Below, one piece after another: positions 1-7,046 of a DNA stretch of 57,578 nt. Position 1 is the stretch's first letter, and every line of letters starts with the position of its first letter. The position numbers were made by a program, and so were the translations under genes. Where the stretch lies: NCBI RefSeq assembly GCF_014648675.1, contig NZ_BMRO01000006.1, positions 1-57,578 on the forward strand, written 5' to 3'. The stretch is from Actinomadura livida. GTDB lineage: Bacteria; Actinomycetota; Actinomycetes; Streptosporangiales; Streptosporangiaceae. The notes beneath the pieces were generated by a model. It ran no database searches. It saw nothing but the letters and a program-made list of their open reading frames with translations, and was not told where the DNA came from.

Positions 1-356
1 TGTCGGCAGCGCCGTTCCGATGCCGCTTGCGCGGCGCCTTCCGGGCGGTGAAACCATTTCACCAGATCCGGCGCGATTAGCAAAATCGGCCGTTTCGGCG
101 TCACCACAGCACGCCGGGCACGGCGAAACCGTGTCGGTCTGTTCGGTGGTGGGTCCCCGGTCGGCCGGCCGCCGTTGCAGGCATCCGGCATCCGTCGGGG
201 GACGAGGGGTTAACCTACGGGGTCCCTGCGGCTTCGTCAAACCGGAGGGGTCCTGCGGGACGTCCGCCGGACGAGTTGTGGGATGGTCGGGAACCTGCCG
301 GGGCTGATAGTCATCTATCTACTTGGATTATCCAGCCCATCACGAGAGGTACCACC
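1..356. other. Unassigned left edge, upstream of the CD225 gene
   Basis: No convincing gene was found here. The open frames lack a ribosome-binding site and read as low-complexity Arg/Pro/Gly-rich translations typical of non-coding high-GC DNA. The last 60 bases are less GC-rich and should hold the promoter and leader of the downstream CD225 gene, with a GAGAGG ribosome-binding site just before its ATG. No confident -35/-10 pair could be assigned. Confidence 0.5.
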
Positions 357-647
357 ATGGCCTACCCGCCAGCTCCGCCGCCGCCGAACCCCTACGGCGC
401 GGGGAGCCCTCCCCCGAACCACCTGCCCTGGGCGATCGCGACGACGATCCTTTGCTGCCTGCCCGCGGGCGTGGTGTCGATCGTCTTCGCCGCACAGGTC
501 AACTCCAAGTGGCAGGCCGGTGACCACGCCGGCGCGATGAAGGCGTCCAACAACGCGAAGACGTGGGCCATCGTCTCCGCCGTCCTGGGCGTCATCGTCG
601 GTGTCATCTACTTCTTCGTCGCGGTCGCGAGCAGCTCCAGCACCTGA
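357..647 (+). CDS. CD225/dispanin-family small membrane protein
   Basis: A 96-residue protein with a Pro/Tyr-rich N-terminus (about residues 1-20), a first membrane segment containing CCLPAGVVSIVFA, a short cytoplasmic loop with W-x-A-G-D and A-x-x-A-S-x-x-A, and a second membrane segment at the C-terminus. This is the CD225/dispanin layout found in many actinomycete small membrane proteins, whose function is not established. The start was chosen at ATG 357, preceded by GAGAGG. A longer in-frame reading from 276 has no ribosome-binding site and adds unrelated sequence. It ends 5 nt before the DUF2752 gene, so the two are probably co-transcribed. Confidence 0.85.
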   Translation: MAYPPAPPPPNPYGAGSPPPNHLPWAIATTILCCLPAGVVSIVFAAQVNSKWQAGDHAGAMKASNNAKTWAIVSAVLGVIVGVIYFFVAVASSSST

Positions 648-652
648 TCTCG

Positions 653-1138
653 ATGACTGACGGGCGCCGGTCCGCCCTGCGTCAGCCGGGCGGACCCTTC
701 ACCGGGCGGCGGGGCGGGCCGCGCGGCCGTTCCGCGGCCGCGGTGGCGCTCCGGCTGCTCAGGCCGGGTGGTGTGCTGATCATCACCATCGCGGCCGTCT
801 CCTACATCGCCGCGGTCGACCCGAACGAGCAGGGGCACTATCCGACCTGCCCGTTCCTCGCGCTGACGGGCTTCCAGTGCCCCGGCTGCGGCTCCATGCG
901 CACCATCCACGCTCTTGCGCACGGCCACGTCCAGGACGCCTTCGCGTTGAACGTGCTCACCGTGGCCGTAATCCCCGCGCTGGTCTTCTTCTGGTCGCGG
1001 TGGGCACTGGCCCGAGCCAAGGACCGCCCCACCCGCACGAAGGTGGCCCACCCCGCGTTCATCTGGGTGTTCTTCGGTGTCATCCTGCTTTTTTGGCTTG
1101 TGCGCAATCTGCCGTTCGGTTCGTTCCTCGCCGCCTGA
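653..1138 (+). CDS. DUF2752-family membrane protein
   Basis: A 161-residue membrane protein. After a basic N-terminal tail there is a membrane segment, then the family signature CPFLALTGFQCPGCGSMR (around residues 65-82) with its conserved cysteines, then two or three more hydrophobic segments. DUF2752 proteins commonly sit beside CD225/TM2-type proteins in actinomycetes, and that pairing is seen here. Their biochemical role is unknown. The start is ATG 653, 5 nt after the CD225 stop; the longer reading from 563 would lie mostly inside the CD225 gene in another frame. It is convergent with the crotonase gene. Confidence 0.85.
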   Translation: MTDGRRSALRQPGGPFTGRRGGPRGRSAAAVALRLLRPGGVLIITIAAVSYIAAVDPNEQGHYPTCPFLALTGFQCPGCGSMRTIHALAHGHVQDAFALNVLTVAVIPALVFFWSRWALARAKDRPTRTKVAHPAFIWVFFGVILLFWLVRNLPFGSFLAA

Positions 1139-1204
1139 CGCACGCGGACGTCAACTCGGCACCACCCGCCCACGGCGCACCCGGGTCCTGATCGATGACC
1201 GTTG

Positions 1205-1238
1205 GCCCCGGCGTGCGGGGTGGGCGGGCGGCCGGGGC
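1205..1238. terminator. Possible bidirectional hairpin between convergent genes
   Basis: GCCCCGG (1205-1211) and CCGGGGC (1232-1238) form a 7-bp stem around a 20-nt loop, between the DUF2752 and crotonase stops. There is no T-run, so this is a weak call. Confidence 0.35.
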
Positions 1239-2072
1239 TCACGACGGGTCGGTGAAGACGGGCGGACGCTTCTCGAAATAGGCCCGGACCGCCTCGACCT
1301 GGTTGGGGGTGCCGCGCAGTTCGCCGAGCGTCCGGGACTCCTCGATGAACTGTTCGGCCAGGTCGTGGTCCGCCGCGCGGTTGAGGAGGCGTTTGGCGCC
1401 GCGAATCGCGGCGGGGCTGTTGGCCGCGATCTCCCGGGCGAGTTCGGTGGCGGCGGCGCGCGGGTCGTCCGCGGTGCGGGTGGCGAGGCCGATGCGTGCG
1501 GCCTCCTCGCCGCTGATCATGCGGCCGGTGAACGTGAGCTCCTTCGCGACGTCCTCCCCCGTGAGGCGGATGAGCGCGGCGGTGCCCGTCATGTCGGGCA
1601 CCAGGCCCCAGCGGATCTCCAGTACGGACAGTTTCGCGTCCGGTGCCACGATGCGGATGTCGGCGCCGAGGGCGATCTGCAGGCCGCCGCCGAGGGCGTG
1701 GCCGTGGACGGCGGCGACGACGGGCTGCGGCATCTCGCGCCACACGTGCACGGCCTGCTGGCCGAGGTTCGTGATGCGGCCCGGCTCGCGCGCGGTGATG
1801 TCCTGGGCCAGGCGGCGGAACCGGGCGCCGCCCTCGGCGTCCGCGGCGTCGCCGGCCATGGCGGCGAAGTTGGCGAAGTCCAGCCCGGCGCAGAACGAGC
1901 GGCCCTCGCCCGACAGGACCACGGCGCGGACGGACGGGTCCCCGGAGAGCGCCTCGCCGATCTCGGCGAGCGCCTCGAACGTGGCGATGTCGAGGGCGTT
2001 CAGCTTGTCGGGCCGGTTGAGCCGCACGTCGGCGACTCCCTCATGGACGTGCACGGTCACGCGGTCGGTCAT
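1239..2072 (-). CDS. Crotonase/enoyl-CoA hydratase-family protein
   Basis: A 277-residue crotonase-fold protein acting on acyl-CoA thioesters. Visible features are the N-terminal strand with LNRPDKLNALD, the oxyanion-hole segment SFCAGLDF, HGHALGGGLQIALGADIR and LEIRWGLVPDMTG. The first catalytic glutamate of classical hydratases (GGG-x-E) is replaced by Gln in GGGLQ, while the second (LEIRWG) is kept. That pattern fits an isomerase or another crotonase activity as well as a hydratase. The start is ATG 2072; a longer open frame to 2741 overlaps the phosphoesterase gene in another frame. It probably shares a transcript with the upstream phosphoesterase, 101 nt away. Confidence 0.85.
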   Translation of the reverse strand: MTDRVTVHVHEGVADVRLNRPDKLNALDIATFEALAEIGEALSGDPSVRAVVLSGEGRSFCAGLDFANFAAMAGDAADAEGGARFRRLAQDITAREPGRITNLGQQAVHVWREMPQPVVAAVHGHALGGGLQIALGADIRIVAPDAKLSVLEIRWGLVPDMTGTAALIRLTGEDVAKELTFTGRMISGEEAARIGLATRTADDPRAAATELAREIAANSPAAIRGAKRLLNRAADHDLAEQFIEESRTLGELRGTPNQVEAVRAYFEKRPPVFTDPS

Positions 2073-2173
2073 GCCGGGGCTTCCCGTCTGTCGGCGATCA
2101 CTTCGGGGACCGACGATTCCATGCGCCGCCGCGGCCGGTCGAGGGAGGTCCCGCCCTGGAGCGCGCGGTCCGG

Positions 2174-2674
2174 TCACGTGACGGGGACGATCTCCGCGCC
2201 GGTGAGCCGGCCGTCGCGGATGTCCAGGATGCCGAGCGTCCCGTGCGGCTGGCGCCGCCGGTCGGTGGGCGATCCGGGGTTGAAGATGCGGACACCGTCG
2301 CCGGTCTCGTCCAGCGGGATATGCGAATGCCCGAAGACGACGAGGTCCGCCTCGGGGAACCAGCGGCGCATCCGGGCGGTGCGGCCGCGGGCCTGGCCGC
2401 TGTCGTGGACCATGGCGACCTTGAGTCCGTCCAGGTCGAGTTCGAGGCGTTCGGGGGCGCCCCACTCGGCGACGTCGGGGCCGTCGTTGTTGCCGAGGAC
2501 GGCGTGGACGGGCGCGTACCCGGCCAGTTCGTCGAGTACGGACGCGGTGCACACGTCGCCGGCGTGCAGGATCACGTCGGCGTCCCGCAGGTGCTCGGCC
2601 ACCCGCGGCGGGCAGGACTTCCAGCGCCGGGGCGCATGGGTGTCGGAAATGGCGACCGCTCTCACGTTCTCCAT
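2174..2674 (-). CDS. YfcE/MJ0936-type metallophosphoesterase
   Basis: A 166-residue calcineurin-like phosphoesterase. All the metal-binding blocks are present: ISDTHA near the N-terminus, LHAGDV, LGNNDG, MVHDSG and VFGHSH followed by NPGS. Family members hydrolyse phosphodiesters such as bis-pNPP; the physiological substrate is unknown. Length is normal for the family. The start is placed at ATG 2674, immediately before the first beta strand (VRAVAISDTH). An in-frame start at 2764 would add 30 residues without homology character. Confidence 0.9.
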   Translation of the reverse strand: MENVRAVAISDTHAPRRWKSCPPRVAEHLRDADVILHAGDVCTASVLDELAGYAPVHAVLGNNDGPDVAEWGAPERLELDLDGLKVAMVHDSGQARGRTARMRRWFPEADLVVFGHSHIPLDETGDGVRIFNPGSPTDRRRQPHGTLGILDIRDGRLTGAEIVPVT

Positions 2675-3025
2675 TGTCACGCGCACGGTTCGCGGCGCGC
2701 TCGGCGGGGCGGGTGATTTTGCCACCGCGGGGTCGCGACACCCGTGGGAAACAACTGTAAGCACCGTGTCATTACCACGTGCTGACCTGCGGAGTTACGC
2801 TCGGATTCCCTCGCGTTCGTCCAGGAGGATTCCGGCCGTACGCCCCCGGTCGCTCCGACACGGCGACCCAGCACCGCGAGGGCAGTGCGGCCGGGCCCCG
2901 AGGAGGATGACACTCCCTTGCACCGGCCCCGGGGCCCGGCCGCTTCATTTCGCCGTACAAGGGTGGTCCGGGCCGTCCCGGTGGGCGGGGGGTGACGGGT
3001 ACGGCCCGGACGAGCCGGCGGGAAC
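2675..3025. other. Intergenic region with a long perfect hairpin
   Basis: No gene is supported here. The part near 2730-2790 is less GC-rich than its surroundings and is the likely promoter region of the minus-strand phosphoesterase. The other half contains the 14-bp hairpin annotated separately and the 3' flank of the secreted-protein gene. Confidence 0.5.
2887..2943 (-). terminator. 14-bp perfect hairpin downstream of the secreted-protein gene
   Basis: GCGGCCGGGCCCCG (2887-2900) is perfectly complementary to CGGGGCCCGGCCGC (2930-2943) with a 29-nt loop. It begins 82 nt past the stop of the minus-strand secreted-protein gene and is probably its terminator. There is no strong U-tract. Confidence 0.6.
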
Positions 3026-3733
3026 CTACGAGGTGATGTACAGCTTCCGGTCGAAGACGCCGGAGCCGGGGGTGGTCTCCCCGCGGGCGATGGCGGAGCC
3101 GCTGCCGGTGCCGTTGGACGGGCACAGCGCGCTGCTGCCCGCCTGCCGGACCAGGGTGATGTTGTCCGCGGCGCCCTGTGCGTCGTCGTGGCCGGGGAGC
3201 GGGCGGTTCGGGTTGTCGCGGTTGTAGACGTCGAACGCGAGGCCCGGGGTGCCGCCGGTCTGGAAGCCGTAGAAGCAGGTGACGGTGAAGCCGAGCACCT
3301 GGCCCTCGATCTTGAAGCTCAGCCCGGCGGCGATGGACAGGACGCCGTCGCGTCCGTTCGCGACCGGGTCGTAGGTGACGCTGCCGCTCCGGTCGGGCAC
3401 TTCGCTCAGGTCGAGGTCGGTCGCGGGCGAGCTGAGTCCGTTCGAGGTCTGGCAGGCGCCGATCGACGCCGCGGTCAATTCGCCGGCACCGGTGGACTCC
3501 ACGGTGCCCTGCAGCGTCGCGTCCTCACAGGACCCGGTCACTTGGGCGCCGAGGAAGGTGACGGCGAAGTCGAGCGTCCCGACGGTGGTGACCTGCCAGT
3601 TTCCGGAGTAGGGGGCTCCGGTGGCGGTCTCCTCGCGGATGGTCGTGGTGGCGGCGGACGCGGTGCCCGCGGTCATGGCCAGCGCGGCGGACGCGGCCAC
3701 GAGCGGAGTGACGAGCCGGATGGGAGCTTTCAC
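3026..3733 (-). CDS. Secreted protein of unknown function
   Basis: A 235-residue exported protein. An N-terminal Sec signal peptide (basic VKAPIR, hydrophobic core, cleavage after A-S-A around residue 28) precedes a mature part rich in Thr/Ser/Gly and predicted beta strands. Cysteines occur near CEDATLQG, GACQTSNG and VTCFYG plus one near the C-terminus (ALCPSNG), so two disulfides are possible. The GTG start at 3733 is supported by GGAGGAGA four to five bases upstream. I do not recognise the family; it resembles other actinomycete secreted hypothetical proteins. It has its own leader with a hairpin (3767-3787), suggesting a monocistronic, separately regulated transcript. Confidence 0.8.
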   Translation of the reverse strand: MKAPIRLVTPLVAASAALAMTAGTASAATTTIREETATGAPYSGNWQVTTVGTLDFAVTFLGAQVTGSCEDATLQGTVESTGAGELTAASIGACQTSNGLSSPATDLDLSEVPDRSGSVTYDPVANGRDGVLSIAAGLSFKIEGQVLGFTVTCFYGFQTGGTPGLAFDVYNRDNPNRPLPGHDDAQGAADNITLVRQAGSSALCPSNGTGSGSAIARGETTPGSGVFDRKLYITS

Positions 3734-4042
3734 GGGGTCTCCTCCTCGGAGAGGGCTATCTGCTTCCGCGTGCGGCAGCCGCACGCGACCCCCTTTCGCG
3801 CGGTGAGCGGGGAGTCATGACCACGCGAAATACATTCTGTTTGTACCCGAGTGATCCTCGAAAACAAAGACCCGAGGAGAAGAAATCTCGCGTTTTATCA
3901 GGGTTCGATAAAACCACATTGATGATCACTAACTCAACTGCGGAATCACCCTCTGAAATCGTCCGGGCGCACGCGGAGAGAAATGGCCGGTGAAATGGCG
4001 ATTATCGCCGGGGCCGGCGTTCCCGCCGGGGAAGGCGGGTGC
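3734..4042. other. Unusually AT-rich intergenic island
   Basis: This gap separates the secreted-protein promoter (minus strand) from the 3' end of the rhodanese gene. From about 3826 to 3985 the base composition drops far below that of the surroundings. Inside is a perfect 8-bp inverted repeat, GTTTTATC (3892-3899) / GATAAAAC (3907-3914), with a 7-nt spacer. No coding frame was seen. Confidence 0.6.
3767..3787 (-). promoter_or_regulatory. 9-bp hairpin in the leader of the secreted-protein gene
   Basis: CGCGTGCGG (3767-3775) and CCGCACGCG (3779-3787) form a perfect 9-bp stem with a 3-nt loop, 34 nt upstream of the GTG start. It could be an mRNA-stabilising hairpin, an attenuator or a protein-binding site. 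Its role is inference. Confidence 0.45.
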
Positions 4043-4447
4043 TCAGCCGTCCGCTCCTCCCGTCGCGGGCAGGCCGGCGGCGCGCCACGCCCGGAAGCCG
4101 CCGACGACGTCGGTGGCGCGGGTGAGGCCGAGGTCGTGCAGGGACGCGGCGGCGAGGCTGGAGGTGTACCCCTCGGAGCAGAGCACGATGACGCGCACGT
4201 CGTGGCCGGTCGCCACGGGCAGCCGGGCGTCGGAGGCCGGGTCGAGGCGCCATTCGAGGACGTTGCGCTCCACGATCAGCGCGCCCGGCACCTCGCCCTC
4301 GTCCGCACGCTGCGCCGCGGGCCGGATGTCGACGAGCAGCGCGCCGTCCCGCGTCTCCGCGTGGGCCTGCTCGGGAGAGACGCGGACCAGCCGGTCGCGC
4401 GCCTCGGCAAGGATGTCATCGATCGTACGAGCCATGGCATCAAGCAT
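4043..4447 (-). CDS. Single-domain rhodanese-like sulfurtransferase
   Basis: A 134-residue protein with one rhodanese domain: LLVDIRP (CH2A-like) near residue 38, the acidic ERNVLEWRLDP segment typical of actinomycete members, the active-site loop LCSEGYTSS with the catalytic cysteine, and GGFRAWRAAGLP at the end. It is expected to carry a persulfide and transfer sulfane sulfur; the acceptor is unknown. ATG 4435 (MARTID) is an equally reasonable start because neither start has a clear ribosome-binding site. It lies 51 nt downstream of the Gfo/Idh gene on the same strand. Confidence 0.85.
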   Translation of the reverse strand: MLDAMARTIDDILAEARDRLVRVSPEQAHAETRDGALLVDIRPAAQRADEGEVPGALIVERNVLEWRLDPASDARLPVATGHDVRVIVLCSEGYTSSLAAASLHDLGLTRATDVVGGFRAWRAAGLPATGGADG

Positions 4448-4498
4448 CGCAGCCGTTTCCCCTGGCCGGTGCCGCGGGGGACGTGCGGCGTGTCGCCC

Positions 4499-5377
4499 TC
4501 ACCCCGCCCTGAGCTGGGTGCCGGCGGAGGCGAGGATCTCCTGGATCCGCAGGCCGTGCGCGGCGTCCAAGGGGACGGCGGGCCCGCCGCGGACCACCGC
4601 GGCGAACTCCGCGACCATGGTCGCGAACGCGTCGTCCCCGAGCTGGGACCAGTCGAGCCGCGCGTGGCCCTGGCGCCCGTAGACCTCGATGTGGGCCGGG
4701 GGCAGCTCGCCGGCACCGGCCATGGAGACCGACGCCTGGCTGACCGCACCGCCCTCGTGCTCCAGGGTCAGCCCCACCCAGCCCAGCGGGTCGCCGTGCG
4801 CGCGGACGCCGGCGACGCGGCCGAGCGAGGCGTCGAGCAGGTCGACGATGTGCGGGCCGAGGTCGAGCAGCGCGCCCTTCTCCAGCCGCCACGGGGTGGC
4901 GAACGGCCCGCCGCTCAGCGCCGAGGAGACGAACGAGCCGTAGCCGCCGAACGGCTCCATCGCGTGGACGCGGCGGAGGAACTCGCGGGCTGCGCGGGAG
5001 TACCGCAGGGTGAAGACCATCTGGGAGACGACGCCCGCCTCGGCGATGGCGCCGGCCAGCCGGCGGGCGCCGTCGAGGTCCATGGCGAGGGGCTTCTCCA
5101 GCAGGACGGCCTTGCCGGCGCGGGCGGCCCGCGCCGCGAGGTCGGCCTGCACGTCGGGCGGCACGGAGAACGCCACGGCCTCGCACGCGTCGAACAGCTC
5201 CTCGATCCGCGCGAAGGAGGGGGCGCCGTGCTCGGCCGCCAGCCGGGCGGACGCCTCCGCGCGGCGGGCCCACACTCCCGCGAGGCGCGTGGACGGTCCC
5301 GCCGCCAGCGCGGGCGCGTGCACCATCCCGGCCCAGGGACCCGCACCGACCAGGCCCACCGCCACAGAATCGCTCAT
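4499..5377 (-). CDS. Gfo/Idh/MocA-family NAD(P)-dependent oxidoreductase
   Basis: A 292-residue oxidoreductase. The Rossmann fold begins at VGLVGAGPWAGMVHAPAL (G-x-G-x-x-A), the family catalytic motif EKP is in VLLEKPLAMD (around residue 95), and the C-terminal alpha/beta domain contains GALLDLGPHIVDLL with the conserved Asp and His. The substrate is probably a sugar, inositol or related polyol, which cannot be read from the sequence. It is shorter than many members (330-380 residues) but complete. The start is the first Met before the nucleotide-binding strand. Confidence 0.9.
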   Translation of the reverse strand: MSDSVAVGLVGAGPWAGMVHAPALAAGPSTRLAGVWARRAEASARLAAEHGAPSFARIEELFDACEAVAFSVPPDVQADLAARAARAGKAVLLEKPLAMDLDGARRLAGAIAEAGVVSQMVFTLRYSRAAREFLRRVHAMEPFGGYGSFVSSALSGGPFATPWRLEKGALLDLGPHIVDLLDASLGRVAGVRAHGDPLGWVGLTLEHEGGAVSQASVSMAGAGELPPAHIEVYGRQGHARLDWSQLGDDAFATMVAEFAAVVRGGPAVPLDAAHGLRIQEILASAGTQLRAG

Positions 5378-5448
5378 GGGGCAAACCTAGACGATCTACC
5401 CGCGGGCCGGGGGTGCCGAAGGGCCGTCCGCGCCGGGGCGGGCGGCCC

Positions 5449-5895
5449 TCAGCAGCCGCCGTGCGTGATCATCCAATCGTCCAGGAACGTCTGGACGTGG
5501 TGGTCGTAGAGGCCGCCGTCCGTGAGGTACTCGCGTGCGGAGGCGTAGTCCTGGCCGCAGGTCGCCCGGCCCGCCTCGATGGCCCAGTCGTCCGGCGCGA
5601 CGATGCCGTCGGCGGCGATCAGCTCCAGGAAGTTGGCGTCCGCGGCCGACTCGCCCGGCTGGCCGGGGACCGCCGTCCGGGGTTCGGTGACGGTCACGGT
5701 CGGCCTCGGTTCGGGCGAGGTCCTCTCCCGCTCCTGGCTCCGGTCCTGCTGCTGCGAGGGCGGCGCCGAGGTGCCCGAGACCCTCCCGGCGTCGCGGTCC
5801 CCGTCCGGACCCAGCGTGATGAAGGCGACGGCGCCGGCGCACGCCAGGATTGCCGCGGCGAGCGCGGCCACCACCACGATCATGTTCTGCCTCAT
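5449..5895 (-). CDS. DUF732-domain exported or membrane-anchored protein
   Basis: A 148-residue protein with an N-terminal hydrophobic signal/anchor (about residues 5-28). A Ser/Gln/Arg/Pro-rich low-complexity linker follows, then a C-terminal DUF732-like domain: ANFLELIAADGI, then DDWAIEAGRATC, and a final Cys. The two cysteines of the domain probably form a disulfide. DUF732 proteins are common in mycobacteria and other actinomycetes and have no established function. The ATG at 5895 follows a GGGGGGAC ribosome-binding site; the same frame is open much further upstream but that part overlaps other genes. Confidence 0.75.
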   Translation of the reverse strand: MRQNMIVVVAALAAAILACAGAVAFITLGPDGDRDAGRVSGTSAPPSQQQDRSQERERTSPEPRPTVTVTEPRTAVPGQPGESAADANFLELIAADGIVAPDDWAIEAGRATCGQDYASAREYLTDGGLYDHHVQTFLDDWMITHGGC

Positions 5896-6059
5896 GTCGT
5901 CCCCCCGACGGGCAGCTGCGAGGGAGGTCGGATGAGGTCTCGCCCATCCCTCGCCGCTGGGCGGGGCCCAACGCCTCCAGCCTAGGCACGGCCGCGCCGC
6001 CGGGACGCCACTCAAGCCCCAAATGAAGCACGAGACTCCATGGCGTTCCGGGCGCGGGG

Positions 6060-6449
6060 TCAGCCGAGCTGGACGCCGAAGAACAGGCCCGCCAGGGCGC
6101 CCAGCATTCCCAGGGCTCCCCACACGGCGAGGCCGGCCTTGGAGGTCGCGCGGGTGTGCAGGAACGCGGCCACGCCGGACAGGAGGACGAAGACGAGCTT
6201 CACCTCCAGCGTGCGCTGCGCCGCGTCGCCCATGTCGCCGGCCGTGATGTTCCAGACGCCGGTGAGGACGAGGACGGCGAACGCGGGCCACGCGACCGTG
6301 TTGTAGCGGCGGGCGGCGACCTTGGTGACGCCCTCGAACCCGCGCAGCGCCGGGACGAGCGCTCCGAGCGTGATCTGCCCGCCGACCCAGATCGTCGCGG
6401 CGAGGACGTGAAGGAAGAGCCGCAGATCGGCGGTGGTGACCTCGAGCAC
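6060..6449 (-). CDS. CopD-like small integral membrane protein
   Basis: A 129-residue protein with four hydrophobic segments. The first contains LRLFLHVLAATIWVGGQI and the second AVLVLTGVWNI, which resemble the CopD/copper-resistance-D domain with its membrane-embedded histidine. The role may be copper or haem handling or an electron-transfer membrane anchor; the sequence does not decide. It is divergent from the PPOX gene, and the shared 155-bp gap carries a near-perfect DosR-type box (6551-6570), 102 nt from this start. Hypoxic co-regulation is therefore plausible. Confidence 0.8.
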   Translation of the reverse strand: MLEVTTADLRLFLHVLAATIWVGGQITLGALVPALRGFEGVTKVAARRYNTVAWPAFAVLVLTGVWNITAGDMGDAAQRTLEVKLVFVLLSGVAAFLHTRATSKAGLAVWGALGMLGALAGLFFGVQLG

Positions 6450-6550
6450 GGGGTGCCTCCTGGGCGTACCGGGGCGGTGATCGGTAACGGTTCACCGGGA
6501 CGCTACCGCCTGCCGCGGCCGGGTCGCGCGGCACCCCGCGCGTTGCCCGG

Positions 6551-6570
6551 TTAGGGACCTTGGTCCCTAA
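6551..6570. promoter_or_regulatory. DosR/DevR-type box (full match to the core)
   Basis: TTAGGGACCTTGGTCCCTAA: both half-sites match GGGAC-N4-GTCCC (10 of 10), and the flanking TT..AA also matches the mycobacterial consensus TTSGGGACTWWAGTCCCSAA. It lies 34 nt upstream of the PPOX start, a position expected for activation of a leaderless or near-leaderless promoter, and could also serve the divergent CopD-like gene. Confidence 0.8.
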
Positions 6571-6604
6571 CGGCCCCGGCCGGGGCTGCCCCACCCTGGG
6601 TCTC

Positions 6605-7024
6605 ATGAAGCTCGACCAGAGCGGCCTCGAGATCCTCGACGAGGACGAGTGCCGCGACCTCCTCTCCCGCGCCGAGATCGGACGCATCGTCTTCACCCAT
6701 CAGGCGCTGCCCGCGATCCAGCCGGTCAACTTCACGCTCAGCGGCGGCGACATCGTGATCAGGACGTCGCGGCGGTCCAGGCTCGCCACCGCCGCGGCCG
6801 ACACCGTCGTCGCGTTCGAGATCGACGAGTTCGACGTCCGGGCCAGGACGGGATGGTCGGTGGTCGCCGTCGGGCGGGCCAGGCACGTCGCCGACCGCGC
6901 CGAGGCGGCGGCGCTCGAGGCGCTGCCGCTGCGCAGCTGGGCTCCGGGGGAACGCGAGCACTTCATCCGCATCCGGCCCGAGCTCCTCACCGGCCGCCGG
7001 ATCACCGGTTCGACGCACCGCTGA
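6605..7024 (+). CDS. Pyridoxamine 5'-phosphate oxidase-fold flavin-binding protein
   Basis: A 139-residue PPOX-like split-barrel protein. The motifs CRDLLSRAEIGRIVF, ALPAIQPVNF, DTVVAFEIDEFD and GWSVVAVGRARHV match the actinobacterial 'pyridoxamine 5'-phosphate oxidase family' group, which generally bind FMN or F420 rather than making PLP. The ATG at 6605 was chosen; the 15 residues upstream in frame lack family similarity and overlap the control region. A DosR-type box ends 34 nt upstream. Homologues of this fold belong to the M. tuberculosis dormancy regulon (established knowledge), so an oxygen/NO-responsive redox role is the best inference. Confidence 0.85.
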   Translation: MKLDQSGLEILDEDECRDLLSRAEIGRIVFTHQALPAIQPVNFTLSGGDIVIRTSRRSRLATAAADTVVAFEIDEFDVRARTGWSVVAVGRARHVADRAEAAALEALPLRSWAPGEREHFIRIRPELLTGRRITGSTHR

Positions 7025-7046
7025 CTGCGGCGCCTCGGCCACCGGG

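Noticed and set aside
20..307. A 95-codon frame at the left edge
   Set aside because: No ribosome-binding site, no recognisable domain, and composition like non-coding sequence. It overlaps the likely CD225 control region.
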